Origin: Microbispora hainanensis
Lineage (GTDB): Bacteria; Actinomycetota; Actinomycetes; Streptosporangiales; Streptosporangiaceae
Length of the DNA stretch: 64,000 nt
Assembly (NCBI RefSeq): GCF_036186745.1
Contig: NZ_CP108086.1
Span: 5,084,001 to 5,148,000, forward strand
Reading direction: 5' to 3'
Part shown: positions 46,382 through 54,252 of the stretch, piece after piece
How the letters are laid out: each line of letters opens with the position of its first letter
Position numbering within the stretch: position 1 is the stretch's first letter
Translations under genes and position numbers: made by a program
The notes under the pieces: model-generated
The model's database searches: none
Told to the model about the DNA's origin: nothing
Seen by the model: the letters and a program-made list of their open reading frames with translations, nothing else

Positions 46382-46831
46382 ATGCCTGAGAGCGCGCCGC
46401 CGCTGCCCGTCACGTGGCGTCCCCGCATCACGACGATCATCGCGTACGGCATGGCGGCGGTGATGGTGATCGGCTCGATCCTGCTCGCCGTCGGCCTGCC
46501 CGAGCAGTTCGGGCTGCCGGACCGGGTGGGCATGGTGGTGTTCGGCGTGGCGGTGGCGTGCGTGCTCCACCTGCTCGGCCGCCTGCGGGTCACGGCCGAC
46601 GAGAAGGGGATCACGGTGGTGAACGCCCTGCGGGTCCACCGCTTCGAGTGGGCCGAGGTGCTGGACGTCACCATGGTGGAGGGCGACCCCTGGCCCAAGC
46701 TGGACCTCGCGAACGGGGTCAGCCTGGGGGCGATGGGCATCCAGAGCACCGAGCGGAAACGATCGCGGCGGGCGGTGGCCCAGCTCACCGCCCTGATCCG
46801 CGAACGCGGCGAGGCCCCCGACCGCCTCTGA
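46382..46831 (+). CDS. PH-domain-containing membrane protein
   Basis: 149 residues: two N-terminal hydrophobic helices (IIAYGMAAVMVIGSILLAV and MVVFGVAVACVLHLL), then a small beta-rich cytoplasmic domain (LRVTADEKGITVVNALR; FEWAEVLDVTM) typical of actinobacterial bacterial-PH (PF10756-like) proteins. This family is often found next to ribH in actinobacteria, with no known role in riboflavin synthesis. ATG start at 46382. About 200 bp downstream of ribH, so it may have its own promoter. Confidence 0.8.
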   Translation: MPESAPPLPVTWRPRITTIIAYGMAAVMVIGSILLAVGLPEQFGLPDRVGMVVFGVAVACVLHLLGRLRVTADEKGITVVNALRVHRFEWAEVLDVTMVEGDPWPKLDLANGVSLGAMGIQSTERKRSRRAVAQLTALIRERGEAPDRL

Positions 46832-46972
46832 CGGCGACGGGGGCCGGACCGCCCGTTGGACGGCGGGGCTCCTGACCGCTTGTGACGAGACCTTCCGTCA
46901 CGGGGCCTCCTGTCACAGGGCCTCTGTCACGGGCCTCCTGCCACGGCCATGGAGCCGCGGCGGGTGACGCCG

Positions 46973-48106
46973 TCAGGCGCTGAGCCGTACGGGCTCGCCG
47001 GCGCCGAGCACACCGCGGCGGCGCAGCTCGGGCAGCACGCCCTCGCCGAACCAGAAGGCCTCCTCCAGGTGCGGATAGCCCGACAGGACGAACTCCTCCA
47101 CGCCGAGTGAGGCGTACTCCTCCACGAGATCGGCGACCTCGGCGTGGCTGCCGACGAGCGCGGTGCCCGCGCCGCCGCGCACCAGGCCGACCCCCGCCCA
47201 CAGTCCGGGGTGGATCTCCAGGTCCCTGGCCCTGCCGCCGCGGAAGCCCTCGTGAAGGGCGAGCATCCGCTGCTGGCCGACCGACTCGCTGCGGGACAGG
47301 ATCGCCCGCGCCGACGCGATGTCCTCGGGGGAGATCTGGTCGAGCAGCCGCCCGGCCTCCGCCCACGCCTCCTTGGAGGTGTCCCTGGTTATCACGTGCA
47401 GCCGGATGCCGAAGCGCAGCGTGCGGCCCTCGGCGGCGGCCAGCTCGCGCATCCAGTCGAGCTTGGCCGCGACCTGGGACGGCGGCTCGCCCCAGGTGAG
47501 ATAGACGTCCACGTGCCGGGCCGCGACCGGGCCCGCGGCGGCCGAGGAGCCGCCGAAGTACAGCTCGGGCACGGGGTCGGGCCGCTCGGCGACCGTCGCC
47601 CCCTCGACCTCGTAATAGTTGCCTCTGAAGTCGAACGGACCGTCCCAGGCGCCGCGCACGATCGACAGGAACTCGGAGGTCCGCGCGTACCGCTCGTCCT
47701 TGCCCAGGTGGTCGCCGAACCGCCGCTGCTCGGCCGCCTCACCACCGGTCACCACGTTCAGCAGCAGCCGGCCGCCGGAGATCCGCTGGTAGGTGGCGGC
47801 CATCTGCGCCGCGAGCGTCGGGGACAGCGCCCCCGGCCGGAACGCGACCAGGAACTTCAGCCGGGTCGTCACCTGGGTGAGCGCGGCGGTGACCAGCCAG
47901 GCGTCCTCGCAGTAGGTGCCCGTGGGGGTGAGCACCGCCTCGAACCCGGCCTGTTCGGCCGCGCGGGCCACCTGTGCCAGGTAGTCGACCGTCGGCGGCC
48001 GGGACACGGCGGCCCTCGCCTGGCCGTGCCGGCGCGCCAGGCCGTGGCCGCCGCCGGTGATGGAGCGGCCGTCGCCCGAGGTGGGCAGGAACCAGTGGAA
48101 TCTCAT
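46973..48106 (-). CDS. ssuD: FMNH2-dependent alkanesulfonate monooxygenase
   Basis: Luciferase-like monooxygenase that splits sulfite from alkanesulfonates using reduced FMN. 377 residues. Motifs GTYCEDAWLVTAALTQ, RPGALSPTLAAQMAAT, GGRLLLNVVTGG and YFGGSSAAAG match SsuD. The ATG at 48106 overlaps the ssuA stop (ATGA). No flavin reductase (ssuE) is in the operon, so reduced flavin must come from elsewhere. Last gene of the ssu operon. Confidence 0.9.
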   Translation of the reverse strand: MRFHWFLPTSGDGRSITGGGHGLARRHGQARAAVSRPPTVDYLAQVARAAEQAGFEAVLTPTGTYCEDAWLVTAALTQVTTRLKFLVAFRPGALSPTLAAQMAATYQRISGGRLLLNVVTGGEAAEQRRFGDHLGKDERYARTSEFLSIVRGAWDGPFDFRGNYYEVEGATVAERPDPVPELYFGGSSAAAGPVAARHVDVYLTWGEPPSQVAAKLDWMRELAAAEGRTLRFGIRLHVITRDTSKEAWAEAGRLLDQISPEDIASARAILSRSESVGQQRMLALHEGFRGGRARDLEIHPGLWAGVGLVRGGAGTALVGSHAEVADLVEEYASLGVEEFVLSGYPHLEEAFWFGEGVLPELRRRGVLGAGEPVRLSA

Positions 48107-49095
48107 TGCTGCGCCTTCCTGACGACGTCGTTGAAGCGGTCGTCGACGAACTGGGAGAAGGTGATGGCGCCCGGCACGAGGCCCTCGGCGGTGAACGCGT
48201 CGGCGATCTCCTGTTCCGAGGCGACGACCGCGTCGTCGATCACGATCGGGGTGGCCACGGCGTTGGCGACGGCGGCGTTCGCCACCTCGACCGGCAGGCC
48301 CGTCTCCTGCGCCCACACCTTCGCCCACTCGTCCAGATGGCCGGCGGCCCAGTTCCGCGCCTTGGCGAGACGGGTGAGGAAGTCGTCGATCGCGGCCCGC
48401 CTGCCCGGGTCGTCGAGCGCGGCGGGAGCGGCCACCTGGAAGTTCAGCCCGTTGACGATGCCCGCGCCGTCGACCAGCAGCCGCGCCTTGTGCTGGATCT
48501 CGGCCTGCGAGGTGAAGGGGTCCCAGATGGCCCAGGCGTCGACGGTGCCGGACGAGAACGCCGCCAGGGCGTCGGCGGGCTGGAGATACTGCGGCTGGAT
48601 GTCCTTGAACGACAGGCCCTCCTTCTTCAGGACGGCCAGCAGGTGGTAGTGGGCGGAGCTACCCTTGGCCACCGCGACCTTCTTGCCCTTGAGCTGGGCC
48701 GGAGAGGTGATCGCGGACCCGCTGGGGACGAGGATCGCCGACCCCTTGGCGCTCTGCCGGTACGCGGCGACGATCTTGATCTTCGAGCCCGCGGCGGCGG
48801 CGAAGACGGGCGGGGTGTTGCCGACGCCGCCGATGTCGACCGCCCCGGCGTTGACCGCCTCCAGCAGCGGCGGCCCCGAGGTGAACTGCGAGAACGTGAT
48901 CGCGTAGGAGGTGCCGTCGAGCAGCCCCGCGGCCTTGAGCAGGGCCTCCGAGCCGGCCTTCTGGTCGCCGACCCGGAGGGTGACGCGGCCCGTGGCCTGC
49001 CCGTCGTTCCCTCCTGACGTGCTTTGTCCCGTCGAGGAGCAGGCCGTGACGGCCGCCAGGACGATCAGCAGCGCGGCGAGCGGTCTCCTGGTCAT
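48103..49095 (-). CDS. ssuA: Aliphatic sulfonate-binding lipoprotein
   Basis: Substrate-binding protein of the sulfonate importer, 330 residues. Lipoprotein signal MTRRPLAALLIVLAAVTACSS with the lipid-anchored Cys at 19, then a Ser/Gly linker and the NMT1/SsuA-like fold (VDIGGVGNTPPVFAAAAGS; VDAWAIWDPFTSQAE). The ATG at 49095 overlaps the ssuB stop. Operon position with ssuD supports sulfonate over taurine or nitrate, though the exact ligand is open. Confidence 0.9.
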   Translation of the reverse strand: MTRRPLAALLIVLAAVTACSSTGQSTSGGNDGQATGRVTLRVGDQKAGSEALLKAAGLLDGTSYAITFSQFTSGPPLLEAVNAGAVDIGGVGNTPPVFAAAAGSKIKIVAAYRQSAKGSAILVPSGSAITSPAQLKGKKVAVAKGSSAHYHLLAVLKKEGLSFKDIQPQYLQPADALAAFSSGTVDAWAIWDPFTSQAEIQHKARLLVDGAGIVNGLNFQVAAPAALDDPGRRAAIDDFLTRLAKARNWAAGHLDEWAKVWAQETGLPVEVANAAVANAVATPIVIDDAVVASEQEIADAFTAEGLVPGAITFSQFVDDRFNDVVRKAQQ

Positions 49096-49997
49096 GCGGG
49101 TCCCTCCGGGGTGACGCCCAGCGCGGACAGCAGGGCCGCGCGCAGGGTGAGCAGGTCGGGGTGGTCGCGGTGCCGGGGGCGCGGCGCGGTGACGGCCCAC
49201 TCGTGGGCGAGGCGTCCGCCGTCGAGCACCAGGATCCGGTCGGCCAGCAGCAGCGCCTCGTCCACGTCGTGGGTCACCAGCAGCACGGCCGGGCCGTGCG
49301 CCGCCCACAGGTCGAGCACCAGGCGGTGCACGGTGATCCGGGTCAGCGCGTCGAGCGCGCTGAACGGCTCGTCGAGCAGCAGCAGCCTCGGCTCGCGGAC
49401 GAGCGCGCGGGCCAGGCTCGCCCGCTGCGCCTCGCCGCCGGACAAGGTCAGCGGCCAGGCTCGCGCGCGGTCGGTCAGGCCCACCTCGGCCAGTGCCGCC
49501 TCCGCCCGGGCGGCCGGGTCGGGCGCGTCGAGGCCCAGCGTGAGGTTGTCGCGCACCCGCTTCCACGGCACCAGCCGGGGCTCCTGGAAGGCCACGGCCA
49601 CCGAGCCGTCCACCTCCAGGCGGCCCTCGACCTCCTCGTCCAGGCCGGCGAGCGCGCGCAGCAGCGTGGATTTGCCCGAGCCGCTGCGGCCGAGGAGCGC
49701 GACGAACTCGCCGCGTCCGATCGTGAGGTCGAGGGCGTCGAGCACGGTGCGGTCGCCGAAACGCCGGGTGAGCCCGCGTACGGTGGCCACCGCCGTGCCG
49801 CTTGCCGTGCCGTTCACCGGGGCGTCCGCAGCGCCGGTCACCGTGCCGTTCACGGGGGTGTCCGCCGCGCCGGTCACCGCGCTGTTCACGGTGCTGTTCA
49901 CTGTGCTGTTCACCGGGCCGCTCACCGGGCCGCTCACCGGGCCGCTCACCGGGCCGCTCACCGGGCCGCTCACCGGGACAGGAACTCGCGCCGCCAT
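49092..49997 (-). CDS. ssuB: Sulfonate ABC transporter ATP-binding protein with repeat N-terminus
   Basis: ATPase of the importer, 301 residues. Walker A GRSGSGKST, Q-loop VAFQEPRLVPW, signature LSGGEAQRASLAR, Walker B LLLLDEPFSALD. The first ~70 residues are a Gly-Pro-Val-Ser and Thr-Val-Asn-Ser repeat tail not found in typical SsuB. The ATG at 49997 is supported by AAAGGAGGG 7 nt upstream, lying inside ssuC; the coding ends overlap by 28 bp. Thus the repeat tail appears to be translated. Confidence 0.9.
   Translation of the reverse strand: MAARVPVPVSGPVSGPVSGPVSGPVSGPVNSTVNSTVNSAVTGAADTPVNGTVTGAADAPVNGTASGTAVATVRGLTRRFGDRTVLDALDLTIGRGEFVALLGRSGSGKSTLLRALAGLDEEVEGRLEVDGSVAVAFQEPRLVPWKRVRDNLTLGLDAPDPAARAEAALAEVGLTDRARAWPLTLSGGEAQRASLARALVREPRLLLLDEPFSALDALTRITVHRLVLDLWAAHGPAVLLVTHDVDEALLLADRILVLDGGRLAHEWAVTAPRPRHRDHPDLLTLRAALLSALGVTPEGPA
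49870..49980 (-). repeat. 12-bp tandem repeats in the ssuB 5' end
   Basis: Six copies of CACCGGGCCGCT (plus strand, from 49911) preceded by GTTCAC(G/T)GTGCT units, all in 12-bp register and in frame; they encode the (G-P-V-S) and (T-V-N-S) runs. Confidence 0.85.
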
Positions 49998-50827
49998 ACC
50001 AGCGCCCTCCTTTCCAGGAGCCGGACCAGGGCGTCGGTGAGCAGGCCGAGCGCGCTGTAGACGAGAAGGCCGACCACGATCACGTCGGTACGCAGGAACT
50101 CCCGCGCGTCGTTGATCATGTAGCCGAGGCCGGCGTCGGCGTTGACCTGCTCGGCCACGATCAGCGCCAGCCAGGCCACTCCGAGGCTCTGCCGCAGCCC
50201 GACGAGCGTCTGGGGGAGCGCGCCGGGCAGCACGATGTGCCGTACGAGCGCGGCCCGGCCGAGCCGCAGCGTACGGGCGACCTCGGCGAGCTTGCCGTCC
50301 ACGCCCCGGATGCCCGAGAACGTGTTGAGGTAGAGCGGGAAGGAGACGGCGAGCGCCACCAGCAGCACCTTGGGCGTCTCCCCGATCCCGAACCAGAGGA
50401 TGAACAGCGGGATCAGGCCGAAGAACGGCAGGGCCCGGAGCATCTGCATGAGCGGGTCGACGGCGTTTTCACCCGCCCGGCTCAGCCCGGCGACCAGCGC
50501 GAGGCCGACGCCCGCGACCGCGCCGGCGGCGAAGCCGAGGAGCACCCGTTCGAGGGACACCGCGATCGCCGTGGGCAGCGTCCCCGAGCCCACCAGGTCG
50601 AGCGCGGTCACGGCGATCTGCGACGGGGCGGCGAGCAACCGGGCGGGCAGCAGCCCGAGCGTGCTGGCGAGCTGCCACAGCAGCACGACGACGAGGGGAC
50701 TGATCCACCTGTGCCACCCCCTCCGCGGGCCGCGGGCCGTGGCGGAGCGGGGACGCGGCCGGGGATCCGCCCGGACCGCGCCTCCTAACTCGCCTCCTAA
50801 CTCGCCCTGGAGTTCGACGACGGACAT
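49970..50827 (-). CDS. ssuC: Sulfonate ABC transporter permease
   Basis: BPD-type inner membrane permease of about 285 residues with six predicted helices and the coupling loop VARTLRLGRAALVRHIVLPGALPQT (in two parts). A polar N-terminus (about 40 residues) precedes helix 1, LVVVLLWQLASTLG. The ATG at 50827 has GAGG 7 nt upstream; a GTG two codons earlier is possible. First gene of the ssu operon. Confidence 0.9.
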   Translation of the reverse strand: MSVVELQGELGGELGGAVRADPRPRPRSATARGPRRGWHRWISPLVVVLLWQLASTLGLLPARLLAAPSQIAVTALDLVGSGTLPTAIAVSLERVLLGFAAGAVAGVGLALVAGLSRAGENAVDPLMQMLRALPFFGLIPLFILWFGIGETPKVLLVALAVSFPLYLNTFSGIRGVDGKLAEVARTLRLGRAALVRHIVLPGALPQTLVGLRQSLGVAWLALIVAEQVNADAGLGYMINDAREFLRTDVIVVGLLVYSALGLLTDALVRLLERRALVWRREFLSR

Positions 50828-50898
50828 GGACACACCTCGCTGTTGACGACGAAGGGTTCGCCACCAGCGTTGCCCACATTTCCTACCAAGTCAATGGG

Positions 50899-51111
50899 TT
50901 AATCGCCGGGTGTCGCGGCGCGAGCGGCACGGGCGCTCAGCTCGCGCAGATACGCCCGCAGTTCCGGCGGCTCGTGCACCTCGAACGCGCAGCCGAGCAT
51001 GAGCAGACGCGACGCGAGCCACTCCAGGGTGTCGGCCCACCCGCGCAGGCGGCAGCTGTGGTCGTCGATCGGCTCGACGCTCCCCGCGGCGGCGCCGAGC
51101 CGGCGTGCCAC
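50899..51111 (-). pseudogene. C-terminal remnant of a WYL-domain regulator
   Basis: About 70 codons ending in the normal stop: ARRLGAAAGSVEP, LEWLASRLLMLGCAFEVHEPP and ELRAYLRELSARAARA are the conserved C-terminus of YafY/WYL regulators. The HTH and the main WYL core are missing: the reading is replaced near 51112 by a hydrolase fragment on the other strand. A deletion scar is the simplest explanation. Confidence 0.7.
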
Positions 51112-51114
51112 CTG

Positions 51115-51372
51115 AGCGCTACGGCACGCAGGGCCGGGACTTCGGGGCCTACGTCGCCCCGGAGCTGGCCAAGGCGGCGCCGGACAACGTCGTCGGCGTC
51201 TACATCATCAGCGGTCTCGGCTTCCCCGCCGAGAAGGACCTGCCGGAGATGACCGAGGACGAGCGGGCGGCCTATGCCCGGCTGATGGAACAGGACTGGA
51301 TGAACGGCGTCGACCACCACGGTCTGCTGCGCGCGGCACCGCAGACGTTCACGTACGGGCTGACCGGCGCGC
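51115..51372 (+). pseudogene. Internal remnant of an epoxide-hydrolase-like protein
   Basis: RYGTQGRDFGAYVAPELAK is the nucleophile-region motif of epoxide-hydrolase (EHN) proteins, with Asp as nucleophile, followed by VVGVYIISGLGFP and EQDWMN and ending at TFTYGLT. Both the N-terminal part and the C-terminal third (after the usual YGL-D-S-P) are absent. It starts within about 5 bp of the WYL remnant. Confidence 0.65.
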
Positions 51373-51396
51373 GCCGGCGGCATCGTCATCCGCGGC

Positions 51397-52011
51397 TCAC
51401 CCGGGGATGGTGACGTTCTGCTCCTTGAACTTGTAGCCGGTCCGCAACGCGTCGCGCTGCAGGCCGTCGATCGAGCTCTTGCCTGCGGCGATGTCGGCCG
51501 GCGTGGCGGTGCCGTCGTGCAGTTTGCCTGCCAGCGTCTTGAAACGGGAGCTGACGCCCTCGACGGCCCTGCACAGGGTCGGATTGGCCCTGGCGAAGCG
51601 CTTGGCGACCTTCAGCTGGTGCAGGGCGAAGACGCCGGCGATCGCGGCCTTGGCGATCGTGCGCTTGCGCTTGTCGGCCCCGGCCTTGAAGCCGCCGCTG
51701 CGTAGCGGTTTGTAGATGTAGCGGTGGAAGGCGCCGAGTGCGAGACCCGCGTGCAGTGCGAACCGCGTCTTGGCGAACTTCTTGACGTTGCCGCCGGTCG
51801 GGCATGGCGAGTCGTCCTCGGTCTCGGCGGCGGTCGGCGTGGCGACCGCCGCCGGGCCGGCCACGGCGGCACCCCCGGCCACCGGGCTGGCCGCGCCGCC
51901 GGACACCGGGACGACGGTGGTCGTGCCGCCGCCGCAGCCGGCGAGCAGCGCCGCCGTCAGCACGGCCGCCGCCGCGAGCGCGGTAACGGACCGGACAGTT
52001 CGTGCAGCCAT
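51397..52011 (-). CDS. Putative lipoprotein of unknown function
   Basis: 204 residues with a lipoprotein signal (MAARTVRSVTALAAAAVLTA, lipobox LLAGC), an Ala/Pro/Val linker and a basic, helical domain (KKFAKTRFALHAGLALGAFHRYIYKPL; KRKRTIAKAAIAGVFALHQL, shown in parts). Two further Cys (PCPTGG and TLCRAV) could form a disulfide outside the membrane. The ATG at 52011 has GGGAGAA 5 nt upstream. Such lipoproteins occur in actinomycetes, but I know no function. Confidence 0.7.
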   Translation of the reverse strand: MAARTVRSVTALAAAAVLTAALLAGCGGGTTTVVPVSGGAASPVAGGAAVAGPAAVATPTAAETEDDSPCPTGGNVKKFAKTRFALHAGLALGAFHRYIYKPLRSGGFKAGADKRKRTIAKAAIAGVFALHQLKVAKRFARANPTLCRAVEGVSSRFKTLAGKLHDGTATPADIAAGKSSIDGLQRDALRTGYKFKEQNVTIPG

Positions 52012-52449
52012 CGTCTTCTCCCGTGACCCCTGCCTCCTGTGACCCTGGCTCCCGACGGTTGCCGCCCAGACGGGGACTATGCGGGTCTTTGCCGGGTCGG
52101 GGCGCTTTCCATGCCGTGGCCGGACGGACATTTTGCGGCCGCCGCACGGTCGGCATGGCGAAAGCGCGGGACGTGCGGGCGAAGCCGCCGGGGAATCGGG
52201 CCCGGCCCGGTGAGGTCCATCGTGCAGACGTAGATCCCACGTCGGTGGAAACCGGGGGCCATGCCGGAGCCGAACCGGCCCCTCATTCGTCGATCCCTGC
52301 CAATCGCCGCATCCGGATTCGCATCGGATTTTCCCTGGATCATGCGCGATGGCGGGCGACGGGCTGGACGCCTCTCGTAGCAAATTTGGACAATGAGGGA
52401 GAAATAGCCCAAACCGCCGCGTCGCGGCTTAATGGAGAGGGGAAAGGTC
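52012..52449. other. Spacer between the lipoprotein and the cysteine-rich peptide gene
   Basis: 438 bases with no supported gene. The clearest element is a long inverted repeat at 52103-52166. Toward the right end the sequence becomes AT-richer (CAAATTTGGACAATGAGG), which may mark the promoter of the next gene. Confidence 0.5.
52103..52166. other. Long imperfect inverted repeat
   Basis: CGCTTTC-CATGCCG (52103-52116, continuous) matches the complement of CGGCATG-GC-GAAAGCG (52151-52166) with a 2-nt bulge, around a 34-nt loop that can pair further. It may be a terminator for the lipoprotein side or a structured RNA. Confidence 0.4.
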
Positions 52450-52683
52450 ATGCGAGGTGGGCGATTGAGCATCATCGTCGGCTCGGCGCTGCTCGGCACG
52501 ATCGCGCTCTGGCCGGCCACGGCGTCTCCCGCATCGGCGGGCGTGGGTGACGCGACCGTCACGCGGGCGGCTCCCGGCGATGCCTACACGAACCCGAAGC
52601 CGCCCAGGTGCACTTATCGATGCACAAACCACCGCAAGTTCAAATGCTGTCCCAAATGTAAGCGCGTTGCGGGGAAGTGCTAG
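52450..52683 (+). CDS. Secreted cysteine-rich cationic mini-protein
   Basis: 77 residues, not recognised. Signal peptide MRGGRLSIIVGSALLGTIAL with probable cleavage after ASPASA (residue 30). The mature part is about 47 residues and ends in a basic segment with six cysteines: C54, C58, C66, C67, C70 and C77 (C-x3-C-x7-CC-x2-C-x6-C), enough for three disulfides. The C-terminal third is rich in Lys/Arg. The ATG at 52450 follows GGAGAGGGGAAAGG; an ATG at 52432 is less likely. Codons near the end (AAATGT, AAGTTC) are less GC-rich than in neighbours. Confidence 0.65.
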   Translation: MRGGRLSIIVGSALLGTIALWPATASPASAGVGDATVTRAAPGDAYTNPKPPRCTYRCTNHRKFKCCPKCKRVAGKC

Positions 52684-53087
52684 GACGGCGATCCCCGCTG
52701 GGGCGGTCCACGGGGGTTGCCGGCGCGTTATCCGGCGATCTGTCATCCCGCCTGGAATCCGCCCTTGAGCCGCGCTGAATTCGCCCGGAATCCGCGCTGG
52801 GCCCGCATCGGGTCCGCGCTGATTCCGGTCCGAATTCGAGCCGGGTCCGGCCGGACGCGCTCCGAATTCCGCGCCGATTCCCCTGCGAATTCGCTCTGAT
52901 TCCGGATCCGATCGGGGTTCCTCGGTCGCGGCGTCGGCTGCCGTATCCCGGGGGGCGGGCGGCGGGATGCCGGTCGGGGCCGCGCACTATGCTCACCCGG
53001 GACGACACGGGGGACGACCCCCGGACCCGCAGCGCGGTCGGGTGCTCCGCCGCCGCGGGTCGTGCGACGGGCCCGGGGGAGGGGCGC
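52684..53087. other. Spacer with degenerate GAATTC-rich repeats
   Basis: 404 bases without a supported gene. The left half (52750-52915) is a cluster of imperfect repeats around CCGCGCTG, GAATTC and GATTCCG; GAATTC occurs at 52777, 52832, 52864 and 52887. The right half is the leader of the DUF4031 gene. Confidence 0.5.
52750..52915. repeat. Degenerate direct-repeat cluster
   Basis: Alternating TCCGCGCTG, GAATTC(G/C) and GATTCC elements with irregular 14-30 bp spacing; four GAATTC within 116 bp, remarkable at this GC content. Confidence 0.5.
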
Positions 53088-53354
53088 ATGGCGGTGCTGA
53101 TCGACCGGCCGAACTGGCCGGGACCCCGGGGCCTGCTGTGGTCCCATCTGGTCAGCGACTCCTCGCTGGAGGAGCTGCACGACTTCGCCCGCCTGCTCGG
53201 CGTGCCAGAGCGCGCCTTCGACCGGGACCACTACGACGTGCCGGAGACGGTCTACGACCGGGCCGTGTTCCTCGGTGCCGAGCCCGTCGGCAGCCAGGAG
53301 CTGGTGCGCCGCCTGCGCGCGTCCGGCCTGCGCCGCCCGAAGACCCGCGCTTGA
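53088..53354 (+). CDS. DUF4031 domain protein
   Basis: 88 residues beginning MAVLIDRPNWPGPRGLLWSH, the hallmark of DUF4031, with further conserved SLEELHDFARLLGVP and FDRDHYDVPE. Small soluble protein, function unknown; often found near HD-domain or nucleotide-related genes, as here. The ATG at 53088 follows GGGGGAGGGG. The gene converges with the HD-domain gene 49 bp away. Confidence 0.85.
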   Translation: MAVLIDRPNWPGPRGLLWSHLVSDSSLEELHDFARLLGVPERAFDRDHYDVPETVYDRAVFLGAEPVGSQELVRRLRASGLRRPKTRA

Positions 53355-53403
53355 TCTACATCGTAAAGGCGTCGGCCGGCGACCCGCCGTGTGCGTGCGC
53401 TGG

Positions 53404-54018
53404 TCAGAGCGCGGCCAGCTCGGCGGCGACGTTCTCGCGGGCCCGCGCCTCCCACAGGTCCCTGCCCACCGGAGTGCCGAACAGGCGGGGCTTGCCGAGC
53501 AACTCCCGCAGCACCCCGGCACGTCCGATCCGGAACGCCTCGTCCGGCACGTGCCGATACTCCTCGCGTACGGCTCTCGCGTACGCCTCGTAGGCGCCGG
53601 GCGGCGCCGCGAGGATCGCCAGATCGGCGTCGCACAGGACGGCCGCGTTCACGTCGCCGGGCTCGTAGGCGTGCCCCGCCGTGAGCCGTACGAGCCGGGC
53701 CACCTCGCGCACCCGCTCCGCGGGCAGGCCGCAGGCGGGCAGCCGGGCCTGGGCGAGCTGGGCGCTGCGCTCCTCGTCCCACCCGGGCCGCCCCTCGTAG
53801 ACGGCGTCGTGGAACCACGCGGCCAGCCGTACGGCGTCGGCGTCCCGGGCCTGGGCGGCGAGCGGCTCGATCGCGGCCAGGACCGCCCGCAGGTGGGCCG
53901 TTGTGTGATAGCGCCGGTGCGGTTCGGCCCAGCGGGCCTCCAGCTCGGCGGCCAGCGCCCGCCCGGCGGGCGAGCCGCTGAGGCAGCCGGGCCGGGGCAG
54001 GCTCCGATCATCGGTCAT
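53404..54018 (-). CDS. HD-domain predicted metal-dependent phosphohydrolase
   Basis: 204 residues. Metal motif residues in RRYHTTAHLRAVL (His), AAWFHDAVYEG (His-Asp pair) and LCDADLAIL (Asp), as in the HD superfamily (yfbR/YGK1-like). Probably a nucleotidase or phosphatase; substrate not known. Conserved neighbour of DUF4031 in actinobacteria. ATG start at 54018. The upstream region is a repeat array that may contain its promoter. Confidence 0.85.
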   Translation of the reverse strand: MTDDRSLPRPGCLSGSPAGRALAAELEARWAEPHRRYHTTAHLRAVLAAIEPLAAQARDADAVRLAAWFHDAVYEGRPGWDEERSAQLAQARLPACGLPAERVREVARLVRLTAGHAYEPGDVNAAVLCDADLAILAAPPGAYEAYARAVREEYRHVPDEAFRIGRAGVLRELLGKPRLFGTPVGRDLWEARARENVAAELAAL

Positions 54019-54025
54019 GCGCCGA

Positions 54026-54206
54026 ACCTAAACGGTGCCTGACCTGAACGGTGCCTGACCTGAACGGTGCCGCGGACCTAAGCGCTGCCGGACCTGAACG
54101 GTGCCGCGGACCTAAGCGCTGCCGGACCTGAACGGTGCCGCGGACCTAAGCGCTGCCGGACCTGAACGGTGCCTGATCTGAACGGTGCCGGGCCTGAGCG
54201 CTGCGG
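54026..54206. repeat. Tandem repeat array with 34-bp units
   Basis: Units of ACCTGAACGGTGCC and ACCTAAGCGCTGCC alternate; the compound period is 34 bp, with CGCGGACC at 54071, 54105 and 54139. About ten half-units in all, between the HD gene and the ubiX remnant. No spacers, so not a CRISPR array. Confidence 0.88.
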
Positions 54207-54252
54207 GACCACCCGCTCGTCCGGGCCTCTGCCGAACCAATGGGCGGGCGGC

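Noticed and set aside
54026..54206. CRISPR array
   Set aside because: Repeat units follow each other directly with no unique spacers, and no cas genes are present.
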